DNA of 35,832 nt, taken from positions 1 through 35,832 of the forward strand of contig JAEUHV010000188.1 in the NCBI GenBank assembly GCA_016794485.1, given 5' to 3'. The position numbers were made by a program, and so were the translations under genes. The notes under the pieces were generated by a model that was given only the letters and a program-made list of their open reading frames with translations, did no database searches and was not told the origin of the DNA. The stretch is from Planctomycetota bacterium. GTDB taxonomy: Bacteria > Planctomycetota > UBA1135 > UBA2386. Positions 17,899 through 25,840 of this stretch are shown piece by piece (the first letter of the stretch is position 1; every line of letters begins with the position of its first letter).

Positions 17899-18527
17899 GA
17901 CTGCCCCTGCATGGCGACGACACCGCGCCAGACCAGCATGCCGGCGGCGAGCAGCATCGCCGCTTGCTGCACGTAGCGGAGCGTGCGCGGGCCGAAGCGC
18001 TGCGCGAGGCGAACGACCTGTGTCTGGGCCAGGAACAGCAGCGGCAGCGAGCCGAGTGCGAAGCCGACCATGACGGCGCCGCCGTCGAGCGCGGAGCCGG
18101 CGATGGTCGCGCTGGCGCAGGCGGCCCACAGCAGGCCACACGGCAACAGGGGCGTGAACAGGCCGAGCGCCCCGGCCCGCGCGGTCGCCGGCCAGGCGCG
18201 GGTCTTCGCCAAGGTCGACTGCAGTGCGCGTCCGAGGCCGGGGATCGCGACCGCGCCGCGTTCGCCGAGGAGGGCCAGGACCACGAGGCCCGCAGCGAGC
18301 ACGAACGCGACCCACGCGGTCGGCGTGCCGAGCTCGCGCGAACCGAGTACGGATCCGAGCCCACCCAGGACTACGCCGATGGCCCCATACGAGAGCGTAC
18401 GCCCGAAGTGGTAGCTCACTGCTCCCTTGGCGCCGCCCTGGAACGCCAAGGCCAACGGTCCGCACATGCACGCGCAGTGCACCGAGTTGGCGGCACCGAA
18501 GATGAAAGAATCCGTCCAGGGGGTCAT
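17886..18527 (-). CDS. SafE/DsbD_2-like membrane protein of the cbb3 locus
   Basis: The 213-residue protein has about six membrane helices and the family's cysteine signature: FGAANSVHCACMCGPLALAF near the N-terminus and FTPLLPCGLLWAACASA in the middle. It ends in GQSCCH, a possible metal site. Proteins annotated 'sulfite exporter TauE/SafE' (PF13386) with this HC..MCGP motif often sit in cco gene clusters and are thought to help copper or electron supply to the oxidase. ATG 18527 is preferred over GTG 18548 because the motif then lies at the usual distance from the start. It is divergent from ccoI, whose start is only 9 bases away. Confidence 0.85.
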   Translation of the reverse strand: MTPWTDSFIFGAANSVHCACMCGPLALAFQGGAKGAVSYHFGRTLSYGAIGVVLGGLGSVLGSRELGTPTAWVAFVLAAGLVVLALLGERGAVAIPGLGRALQSTLAKTRAWPATARAGALGLFTPLLPCGLLWAACASATIAGSALDGGAVMVGFALGSLPLLFLAQTQVVRLAQRFGPRTLRYVQQAAMLLAAGMLVWRGVVAMQGQSCCH

Positions 18528-18536
18528 TGCGAACAC

Positions 18537-20951
18537 GTGAGGCTCCACTCGGCAGTCTCTGCGACAGAATCCCTGTCGCGCCCCGGCATTTCAGCCGAGG
18601 ACGCGACTCGGGTCGCGCGAGAAGTTGCCGGGTGTACGCACTGTGGCCTAGCGATCCCGGCGGAAAGGCGTAGTTCGCCGTTCTGCTGTGCGGGCTGTGA
18701 GGCCGTGCACGGCCTGCTGCGTCAGGAAGGCCTGCTGCGGTTCTACGACCTCGGCGGCCGCGCCACCGGTGCGGTCGGCAGCGTGCCGCGGGCGGCTGCG
18801 TTCGACTGGCTGCCCGAACTCGAGCAACGTTTCGCCTCCGGCGAGCAGGTTCGCCTCGTGCTCGACGTGCAGGGCATCCGGTGCGCGGCGTGTGTCTGGC
18901 TGCTGCAGACGCTGTGGAAGCGGGTGCCTGGTGCGAAGGCTCTGCACGTGGCGCCTTCGCTCGGCCAGGCCACACTGGTCTACGCGCGTGGCAGCGAGGC
19001 GGGGGCCCGGTTCCTGCAGAAGGCGGCATCGCTCGGCTACCCGATGGCGCCACCGAGCCGGAAGGTCGTGCGCGAGACCGGGCTGCTGCTGCGGCTCGGC
19101 ATCTGCGTCGCGCTGGCGATGAACGCGATGATCCTCGCGGTCAGCATGTACTTCGGCCTCGACACGGCGATCGCCGACGCGTCGCTGCGGTCGTTGTTCG
19201 ACCACGTCCTGTTCGGCCTCGGCACGGCTGCGGTCGTGGTCGGTGGACCGGTGTTCTTCCGCGCGGCTTGGGCGGGGTTGCGCGCCGGCATGGTCCACAT
19301 GGACCTGCCGATCTCCCTCGGGCTGCTGTTGGCGTGGGCGGGATCGGTGCATGGCTACTGGACCGGCGGTCCGACCTACTTCGACACCGTTGCGATCTTC
19401 GTCGCGTTCATGCTCGGCGGCCGGTTCCTGCAGCAGCGCACGTTGAGCCAGGGGCGCGACCAGGTGCTCGCCGACGACGGCGCCGAACACATGCGCGCGC
19501 GCCGTCTGGTCGACGGTGTCGTGCAGATGGTCCCGGTGCAGCATCTGCGCGTCGGCGATCGGGTGCTGCTCGCGCCCGGCGACCTGGTGCCGGTGCGGGC
19601 CGCGACCGTTGCGGCCGACGGCAGCTTCTCGCTCGACTGGATCAACGGCGAGAGCGAACCGCGCGCCTTCCACGTCGGCGAGACGGTGCCGGCCGGCGCG
19701 TTCCACGCCGGTCGGGCCGCGATCGAAGTCGAAGTGCAGGCCGACTACCTCGGCTCGGGTCTCGCGCAGCTGCTGAGCCAGGAGCCCACGGACCGCGAAG
19801 ACACGCACGGGCGCGTCACCTTCTGGCACGTGTTGAATCGCAGCTACGCCGTCGGCGTGCTGGTCGCAGCTGCACTCGGCGGCCTGATGTGGTCGTTCCT
19901 CGACCCGAGCCGCGCCTTGCCGGTCGCGGTGTCGGTGCTGGTGATCACCTGCCCGTGTGCCATGGGCATCGCGACGCCGCTCGCGTTCCATCTGGCGCTG
20001 GCGACGCTGCGCCGCCGTGGGGTGTTCGTGCGGTCGCGCAGCCTGCTCGACAAGGTGCGCTGCGTGCGCAAGGTCGTGTTCGACAAGACCGGCACGGTGA
20101 CGTTCGGTGGTCTGCGCGCGCGCGCGGTCGAGCCGGTGGCAGCGACGGTGCTGCCGACGCTGGCGACGATGACTGCGTCCAGCAACCACCCGGTGAGCCA
20201 GGCGATCCTGCAGAGCCTGCCGCGGGCGCCGTTCCTCGCCGGAGCCGAAGTCGAGGAGGTCGCCGGCAAGGGACTGATCCTGCGTCGCGACGGCGCCGAA
20301 TGGCGGCTCGGCAGCCGCGGGTTCGCCGGCGTTCCGGGCGAGGCGAGCGAACGGCGCGAGTGCGTGCTCGCCCGCGACGGCGAGGTGGTCGCCGTGTTCG
20401 ACCTGGAAGAGGACTTCCGCGCCGGGGCCGGCACCGAGATCGCCGAACTCTCCGAACGTGGCCTCGACGTGCACCTGCTGTCGGGCGATCGCAGCGACCG
20501 TGTCCAGCTCGCCGCGGCCGCGCTCGGCATCCGTCCGAGCCAGGCCAGGGGCGGGTTGTCGCCTGCCGACAAGGCCGCGGCGGTGGGCGCCCTCGATCGG
20601 CACGACACGATGATGGTCGGCGACGGCCTCAACGACGCGCCGGCGTTCGCGGCGGCGTTCTGTGCCGGCACGCCGGCGATGGATCGGCCCGTGCTGCCGG
20701 CTCGGGCCGACTTCTGCTTCCGTGGGGCGCAGGCCGGTGCGGTCGCGACGTTGTTCCGCGTCGGCGACCTGCACGCGCGCGTCGTGCGCACGAACCTCGC
20801 GATGGCGCTCGCCTACAACGCGACCACGATCGTCCTGTGCTTCGCGGCGGCGATGCCGCCGTGGCTCGTGGCGGTGCTGATGCCCATCAGCTCTTTGGCC
20901 CTGGTCCTGCACACCAGTGTTCGCATGGCGCGAGCCCGGAGGTCTCTGTGA
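18537..20951 (+). CDS. ccoI: Copper-transporting P1B-type ATPase CcoI
   Basis: CcoI exports copper needed to load the CuB site of cbb3 oxidase. The 804-residue product has an N-terminal Cys cluster (CTHCG from residue 33, then FCCAGC) typical of CcoI/FixI, a heavy-metal-associated domain with GIRCAACVWLL (about 113-123), eight-helix topology, the ion-path CPC in ITCPCAMGIATPL (Cys472), phosphorylation motif DKTGTVT (Asp516), SSNHPVS with the P1B His-Pro, and GDGLNDAPAF (from 695). GTG 18537 is the only usual start codon before the first Cys motif. The lack of a clear ribosome site and the 9-base distance to the divergent gene leave it uncertain. The stop overlaps ccoS. Confidence 0.93.
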   Translation: MRLHSAVSATESLSRPGISAEDATRVAREVAGCTHCGLAIPAERRSSPFCCAGCEAVHGLLRQEGLLRFYDLGGRATGAVGSVPRAAAFDWLPELEQRFASGEQVRLVLDVQGIRCAACVWLLQTLWKRVPGAKALHVAPSLGQATLVYARGSEAGARFLQKAASLGYPMAPPSRKVVRETGLLLRLGICVALAMNAMILAVSMYFGLDTAIADASLRSLFDHVLFGLGTAAVVVGGPVFFRAAWAGLRAGMVHMDLPISLGLLLAWAGSVHGYWTGGPTYFDTVAIFVAFMLGGRFLQQRTLSQGRDQVLADDGAEHMRARRLVDGVVQMVPVQHLRVGDRVLLAPGDLVPVRAATVAADGSFSLDWINGESEPRAFHVGETVPAGAFHAGRAAIEVEVQADYLGSGLAQLLSQEPTDREDTHGRVTFWHVLNRSYAVGVLVAAALGGLMWSFLDPSRALPVAVSVLVITCPCAMGIATPLAFHLALATLRRRGVFVRSRSLLDKVRCVRKVVFDKTGTVTFGGLRARAVEPVAATVLPTLATMTASSNHPVSQAILQSLPRAPFLAGAEVEEVAGKGLILRRDGAEWRLGSRGFAGVPGEASERRECVLARDGEVVAVFDLEEDFRAGAGTEIAELSERGLDVHLLSGDRSDRVQLAAAALGIRPSQARGGLSPADKAAAVGALDRHDTMMVGDGLNDAPAFAAAFCAGTPAMDRPVLPARADFCFRGAQAGAVATLFRVGDLHARVVRTNLAMALAYNATTIVLCFAAAMPPWLVAVLMPISSLALVLHTSVRMARARRSL

Positions 20952-21154
20952 GCATCGTTCCCCTGCTGCTGTTCTGCAGCTTGTGCCTCGGCGTCGGCTC
21001 GATCGTGTTGTTCGTGTGGTCGGCCCGTCAGGGCGACTGCCACGAATCCGAACGCCTCTGTCTCCTGCCGCTCGAGGACGACGCCGGTCCGCAGCCGTCG
21101 TCGACCGAGCCGGCACCCGAATCCACTCCTCTTCCTTCCCAACAACCAAGGTAA
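20948..21154 (+). CDS. ccoS: cbb3 oxidase maturation protein CcoS
   Basis: The 68-residue protein has one membrane helix (VPLLLFCSLCLGVGSIVLFVW, residues 4-24) and then SARQGDCHESERLCLLPLEDD, close to the 'W..k.GQfdD.e....ilfdD' pattern of CcoS, which is needed for cofactor insertion into CcoN. The remaining tail is Ser/Pro-rich. GGAGG (20938-20942) lies 5 bases before GTG 20948. The start overlaps the ccoI stop as GTGA, matching the usual ccoI-ccoS order. The CHESERLC cysteine pair is not something I know as standard in CcoS. Confidence 0.85.
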   Translation: MSIVPLLLFCSLCLGVGSIVLFVWSARQGDCHESERLCLLPLEDDAGPQPSSTEPAPESTPLPSQQPR

Positions 21155-21160
21155 GTCGTC

Positions 21161-23527
21161 ATGCACGCTGCCACCGTCACCGAAACCCGCCGGGTCGTCT
21201 ACGACGACGCGACCGTGCGCGGTTTCGTCTGGTTCAGTGTCGTCTGGGGCGCGGTGGGCCTGCTCGTGGGGCTCGTGATCGCGCTGCAGTTGAGTTTCCC
21301 CGCCCTCAGTTTCGACACGTCGTGGCTGACCTTCGGACGGCTGCGTCCGCTGCACACCAACGCCGTCATCTTCGCGTTGGTCGGCAACATGATGTTCGCC
21401 GGCGTGTACTACAGCTCGCAGCGGCTGCTGAAGGTGCGCATGGCGTCGGACCTGCTCAGCAAGGTCCATCTCTGGGGGTGGCAGCTGATCATCCTCGGCG
21501 CCGCGATCACGCTGCCGCTCGGCATCACGCAGAGCAAGGAGTACGCGGAACTCGAATGGTTCCTCGACATCCTGGTCGCGCTGGTGTGGGTGGCGTTCGC
21601 AGTGAACTTCTTCTGGACGCTTGCGGTCCGCAACGAGAAGAACCTCTACGTCTCGATCTGGTTCTACATCTCGACGGTGCTGACGATCGCGGTGCTCTAC
21701 ATCGTCAACAACCTGTCGCTGCCGGTGACGGGACTGAAGAGCTACGGCGTGTTCGCCGGCGCCCAGGACGCGCTGACCCAGTGGTGGTACGGCCACAACG
21801 CGGTCGCCTTCTTCCTGACGACTCCGATCCTCGGGATCATGTACTACTTCCTGCCGAAGGCGGCGGACCGGCCGGTGTTCAGCTACCGGCTGTCGATCGT
21901 GCACTTCTGGGCGCTGGTGTTCCTCTACATCTGGGCCGGCCCGCACCACCTGCTCAACACCGCGTTGCCCGACTGGGCGCAGTCGCTCGGCATGTTGTTC
22001 AGCCTGATGCTGTGGGCGCCGTCGTGGGGCGGCATGCTGAACGGCCTGCTGACCCTGCGCGGCGCGTGGGACAAGGTCCGCACCGATCCGGTGCTCAAGT
22101 TCTTCGTCGCCGGCGTGACGTTCTACGGCATGGCGACCTTCGAAGGCCCACTGCTGTCGATCAAGGCGGTCAGCGCGCTGGGCCACTACACCGACTGGAT
22201 CATCGGCCACGTGCACAGCGGTGCGCTCGGCTGGAACGGCTTCATGGCCGCCGGCATGTTCTACTGGCTCGTGCCGAAGCTGTTCGGCACCAAGCTGCAC
22301 AGCCAGAAGATGGCCGACCTGCACTTCTGGATCGGCATGGTCGGGATCCTGCTCTACGTCGCGTCGATGTGGGTCTCCGGCGTCAGCCAGGGCCTCATGT
22401 GGCGCGCCGAGACCGCGGACGGCGGCCTGCAGTACCCCGACTGGAACGCGGTCATCAACAGCCAGCAGCTGATGTACCTGGCGCGCAGCGTTGGCGGCGG
22501 GCTCTACCTCGTCGGCTGGATCATGATGGCGTGGAACCTGGTCGCCACGGCGATGTCGGGCCGCGCGGTCACCGTCGAGACCGAAGTCACGGTCGAGAAG
22601 GCGGTGCCGCAGCCCGGTGAGCCGACCACGACCTCGATCCTCGGCAGCAAGCCGGTGGTGATCAGCCTCCTCGGCATGATCGCTGCGACCATGTTCGCGA
22701 TGCCCAGCATCGGGCTCGCCGTGCTCGGGTTCGTGTTGTTGGCGGCGGTGTTCGCCTTCGCCGGCTCCATGCTGTTCCACAGCACCCACCAGGGACGCCA
22801 CACCTGGCACGAAGCGATCGAGTCGCGGCCACTGGCGTTCAGCGTGTTGACGCTGCTGGCGGTCCTGGTCGGCGGCATCTACGAGTTGCTGCCCGGGCTC
22901 GTCGCCGACAAGGCCGTGCCGCTGACCGCCAACGGCGAGGTCTGCGTGCAGCCCTACACCGCGCTCGAGATCGCCGGCCGCGACATCTACGTGCGGGAAG
23001 GCTGCTACGTCTGCCACTCGCAGATGATCCGCCCGTTCCGCAGCGAGCAGATCCGCTACGGCGCGCCGAGCCGCATCGAGGAGTCGATGTACGACCACCC
23101 GTTCCAGTGGGGCAGCAAGCGCACCGGGCCGGACCTGGCGCGCGTCGGCACCAAGTACGACGAAGCGTGGCACTTCGACCACATGTGGGATCCGCGCTAC
23201 GGCGCCGAGTACAGCATCGGCAACGCCGGCCAGTCGATCATGCCGCGCTATCCGTGGCTGTTCGACGCGAAGGTCGACACCGCGGTCGTCGCCGACAAGT
23301 TGCGGGTGCTGAAGAAGCTCGGCGTGCCCTACACCGACGAGCAGGTGGCGAAAGCCACCGCGGACTACCGCACCCAGGCCGATGCCGTCGCCGGCCGCCT
23401 CGCCGCGAAGGGCAAGAAAAGCGAGCCCGACAGCGAGATCGTCGCGCTGATCGCCTACCTGATGCGGCTCGGCAAGAACCTCGAGCCCGCGCAGGGCAAG
23501 ACCGCGTCTTTGCAAGGAGGCAAGTGA
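21161..23527 (+). CDS. ccoNO: cbb3 cytochrome oxidase, fused subunits I and II (CcoN-CcoO)
   Basis: This 788-residue protein is the catalytic core of the high-affinity oxygen reductase. Residues ~1-480 are CcoN: the low-spin heme His is in RLRPLHTN (His65), the active-site His in WWYGHNAVAFF and AGPHHLLNTALPDW, and IGHVHSGALGWNGF carries the last heme ligands. Residues ~590-788 are CcoO: EGCYVCHSQMIRPFRSE holds the heme c site (615-619) and QSIMPRYPWLF the Met ligand. The linker has two extra predicted helices (about residues 503-545) before the CcoO anchor. Fused CcoNO proteins are known in some phyla. AAGGTAAG precedes ATG 21161. It follows ccoS by 6 bases. Confidence 0.97.
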   Translation: MHAATVTETRRVVYDDATVRGFVWFSVVWGAVGLLVGLVIALQLSFPALSFDTSWLTFGRLRPLHTNAVIFALVGNMMFAGVYYSSQRLLKVRMASDLLSKVHLWGWQLIILGAAITLPLGITQSKEYAELEWFLDILVALVWVAFAVNFFWTLAVRNEKNLYVSIWFYISTVLTIAVLYIVNNLSLPVTGLKSYGVFAGAQDALTQWWYGHNAVAFFLTTPILGIMYYFLPKAADRPVFSYRLSIVHFWALVFLYIWAGPHHLLNTALPDWAQSLGMLFSLMLWAPSWGGMLNGLLTLRGAWDKVRTDPVLKFFVAGVTFYGMATFEGPLLSIKAVSALGHYTDWIIGHVHSGALGWNGFMAAGMFYWLVPKLFGTKLHSQKMADLHFWIGMVGILLYVASMWVSGVSQGLMWRAETADGGLQYPDWNAVINSQQLMYLARSVGGGLYLVGWIMMAWNLVATAMSGRAVTVETEVTVEKAVPQPGEPTTTSILGSKPVVISLLGMIAATMFAMPSIGLAVLGFVLLAAVFAFAGSMLFHSTHQGRHTWHEAIESRPLAFSVLTLLAVLVGGIYELLPGLVADKAVPLTANGEVCVQPYTALEIAGRDIYVREGCYVCHSQMIRPFRSEQIRYGAPSRIEESMYDHPFQWGSKRTGPDLARVGTKYDEAWHFDHMWDPRYGAEYSIGNAGQSIMPRYPWLFDAKVDTAVVADKLRVLKKLGVPYTDEQVAKATADYRTQADAVAGRLAAKGKKSEPDSEIVALIAYLMRLGKNLEPAQGKTASLQGGK

Positions 23528-23530
23528 GCC

Positions 23531-23713
23531 ATGATCCGTGAGTTCTTCGCCAACGGCTCGCTGTTCGTGTTGCCCGTCATCGCGATGGGCATCTTCATCG
23601 GCATCTTCCTGACGGTGGTCGTCCGCGCGTGCCAGAAGAGCCGCGCGGGCGTCTACCGCCAGATGGCATCCCTGCCGCTGCAGGACGACGTCACCGGGAG
23701 CAACCAGTCATGA
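23531..23713 (+). CDS. ccoQ: cbb3 oxidase small subunit CcoQ
   Basis: The 60-residue protein has one membrane helix (LFVLPVIAMGIFIGIFLTVVV, residues 11-31) followed by a short basic and polar tail, the normal form of CcoQ, which stabilises CcoP in the complex. Sequence conservation in this family is low, so the call rests mainly on size, topology and position between ccoNO and ccoP. AGGAGG at 23515-23520 is 10 bases before the ATG. Its stop overlaps the ccoP start as ATGA. Confidence 0.85.
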   Translation: MIREFFANGSLFVLPVIAMGIFIGIFLTVVVRACQKSRAGVYRQMASLPLQDDVTGSNQS

Positions 23714-24312
23714 GCACCGAAACCACCCGTGGCCACAGCTACGACGGGATCCACGAGTTCGACAACCGCTTGCCGAACTGGTGGCTGTGGACCTTCTATC
23801 TGGCGATCCTCTTCTCGGTCGTCTACTGGGTCCATTTCCACACGCTCGGCACGGGCAACCTGCCGGGCGAGGCCTACGTCGCCGAACAGAAGGCGGCGGC
23901 CGAACGCCTGGCGGCGCAGATGGCGAGCAATCCGGTCACCGAGGAGATGCTGTTGAAGCTCGCCAAGGAACCTGCGTTCGTCGGCGAAGGCCGGAAGATC
24001 TTCGAGGACATGACCAAGTGCGCGCTGTGCCACCGTGCCAACGGGGCGGCCGCGGTGGTCGGCGGCGTTCCGGCGATCGGGCCCAATCTCACCGACGGGC
24101 ACTGGATCTACGGCGGCAAGCCGATGGACGTCTACACGACGATCCTGAAGGGGCGTGGACCCGATGCGAAGATCGGCAGCGCCGGTGGCATGCAGGCCTG
24201 GGAGAGTTTCGGCCAGGACTTCGTGCTCAAGGCCACGGCGTTCGTGTTGTCGATCAAGAACACGAACGTGCCCGACGGCAAGGCGCCGGAGCCGTACGCC
24301 AAGAAGGAGTAG
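23710..24312 (+). CDS. ccoP: cbb3 oxidase subunit III (CcoP), single-heme form
   Basis: CcoP passes electrons from soluble cytochromes to CcoO. The 200-residue product has the typical N-terminus with HSYDGIHEFDNRLPNWWLWT and a membrane helix (about residues 23-44), then one cytochrome c domain with CALCH (104-108), IGPNLTDGHWIYGG and the Met segment GGMQAWESFGQD. Classical CcoP/FixP is ~290-310 residues with two CxxCH sites; here there is only one and the gene ends soon after, with no remnant downstream. The frame is clean, so this looks like a natural monoheme version rather than a truncation. Its ATG overlaps the ccoQ stop; ccoG follows after 43 bases. Confidence 0.94.
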   Translation: MSTETTRGHSYDGIHEFDNRLPNWWLWTFYLAILFSVVYWVHFHTLGTGNLPGEAYVAEQKAAAERLAAQMASNPVTEEMLLKLAKEPAFVGEGRKIFEDMTKCALCHRANGAAAVVGGVPAIGPNLTDGHWIYGGKPMDVYTTILKGRGPDAKIGSAGGMQAWESFGQDFVLKATAFVLSIKNTNVPDGKAPEPYAKKE

Positions 24313-24355
24313 GAGTCCTGGGCAATAAGCGACCCGCGGCGGACGTTCGCAGTTC

Positions 24356-25822
24356 ATGAATGCCGGTGATCCGACTCCGTCGTCCACCGGGGGCTCGACG
24401 CCCCCGGTTCCGCAGAAGCCCGTGATGCAGAAGGGGCGGCCGGTCGTGCGCCGCCCGGACATCGACTCGCTGTTCAGCGTCAATCCCGACGGGTCGCGCA
24501 ACGTGGTGCACCCGGCCGATTGCTCTGGCCGGTTCCAGCGACGCAAGCACGTCTTCTACCTCGTGCTGATCGCGTTCTACCAGGTCCTGCCGTGGCTGAA
24601 GATCGGCGGCCATCCGGCGTTCCTGATCGACATCGAGACCCGGCACTTCTACGTGTTCGGCCAGACGTTCAACGCGCAGGACTTCTGGTACTCGTTCTTC
24701 TTCATCACGGCGCTCGGGTTCACCCTGTTCGTCGTCGCGGCGTTGTTCGGCCGCATGTGGTGCGGCTACGCCTGCCCGCAGACGGTGTTCCTCGAGGGTG
24801 TGTTCCGTCGCATCGAGCGCTGGATCGAAGGTCCGGCAGCAGCGCGCGCCAAGCTCGACAAGGCGCCGTTGCGGGTCAAGTTCTGGCGTCGCGGCGCCAA
24901 GATGGTCGTGTTCCTGCTGATCGCGGGAGCGATCACCCACAGCTTCCTCGGCTACTTCGTGCCCGTGGAAGTGCTGGTCGAGGCGATGACCCACTCGCCG
25001 GCGCTGCATCCGAACGCCTTCACGTTCATCCTGATCTCGACCGCGGTGCTGTTCGTGAACTTCACCTGGTTCCGCGAGCAGTTGTGCATCGTGGTGTGTC
25101 CCTACGGTCGATTGCAGGGGGCGCTCTACGACCCCGACACCATCCTGGTCGGTTACGACAAGCAGCGCGGTGAGCCGCGCGGTCCGGCCCACCAGCAGGG
25201 AGCCGGAGCCTGTGTCGATTGCTACCGCTGCGTCGCCGTCTGCCCGACCGGCATCGACATCCGCAACGGCACCCAGCTCGAATGCGTCGGCTGTGCCAAC
25301 TGCATCGATGCGTGCGACGAGGTCATGGCCAAGCTGGGGCGCCCGGCGGGCCTCGTGCGCTACGACAGCCAGCGCGGCTTCGAGACCGGCAAGCGGCGCT
25401 TCTTGCGTGGTCGCGTGTTCCTCTACCTGGTGCTGTTGCTGGCGGGCATGACGGCGTTCACGCTGGCCTTGACCCGGCGGCGGCCGTTCGAAGCGCTGCT
25501 GGTGCGGGCGACGGGGAGTGCCTTCTCGATCGAAGGCGACCGCGTGCACAACACCTTCAACCTGCAGCTCATCAACAAGCGGCCGGGGCCGCGCAAGTTC
25601 CACATCGTGCCGGTCGGCGGCGCTGGGATCGAAGCCACGGTTGCCGTGACCGAGGCCGAACTGCAGTCGCTGGAGGATCGCAAGATCGCGGTGCACGTGT
25701 TCGTGCCGCAGGACCGGTTCAAGGCCGGTCTGCGCGTCGAACTCGAAGTGCGCTGTGACGATCCCGACGGCGAACTGGTGCGCCTCGCGACCGCACCCGT
25801 GCTCGGGCCGAGCCGTCGCTGA
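24356..25822 (+). CDS. ccoG: CcoG/FixG, membrane ferredoxin-type copper reductase
   Basis: CcoG is a membrane iron-sulfur protein reported to reduce Cu(II) for cbb3 assembly. The 488-residue product has several membrane helices, the FGRMWCGYACPQTVFLEG and IVVCPYGRLQGALYD motifs, two 4Fe-4S clusters (CVDCYRCVAVCP from Cys286 and CVGCANCIDACD from Cys310), the 'YDS.rg.e' link RYDSQRGFETGKRR, one more helix, and a C-terminal Ig-like FixG domain (~390-488). The clusters look complete. The ATG at 24356 has no clear ribosome site. It ends the cco cluster and converges on a secreted phosphoesterase gene with an 18-base gap. No ccoH is recognisable after it. Confidence 0.95.
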   Translation: MNAGDPTPSSTGGSTPPVPQKPVMQKGRPVVRRPDIDSLFSVNPDGSRNVVHPADCSGRFQRRKHVFYLVLIAFYQVLPWLKIGGHPAFLIDIETRHFYVFGQTFNAQDFWYSFFFITALGFTLFVVAALFGRMWCGYACPQTVFLEGVFRRIERWIEGPAAARAKLDKAPLRVKFWRRGAKMVVFLLIAGAITHSFLGYFVPVEVLVEAMTHSPALHPNAFTFILISTAVLFVNFTWFREQLCIVVCPYGRLQGALYDPDTILVGYDKQRGEPRGPAHQQGAGACVDCYRCVAVCPTGIDIRNGTQLECVGCANCIDACDEVMAKLGRPAGLVRYDSQRGFETGKRRFLRGRVFLYLVLLLAGMTAFTLALTRRRPFEALLVRATGSAFSIEGDRVHNTFNLQLINKRPGPRKFHIVPVGGAGIEATVAVTEAELQSLEDRKIAVHVFVPQDRFKAGLRVELEVRCDDPDGELVRLATAPVLGPSRR

Positions 25823-25840
25823 CCCGGTTGCGGGCGTGCT

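Noticed and set aside
18648..21149. 833-codon open frame antisense to ccoI
   Set aside because: Arg/His-rich shadow with no recognisable domain; ccoI is complete.
18400..21170. FNR/anaerobox (TTGAT-N4-ATCAA) controlling the cco genes
   Set aside because: Looked for around ccoI, ccoS and ccoNO starts; none seen.
20813..23515. 900-codon open frame antisense to ccoNO
   Set aside because: His/Asp/Glu/Arg-rich shadow of the oxidase gene; the real gene is fully supported by heme and copper ligands.
23710..24355. Truncated ccoP as a pseudogene
   Set aside because: The frame is intact, the stop is normal and ccoG follows closely; no remains of a second heme domain are present.
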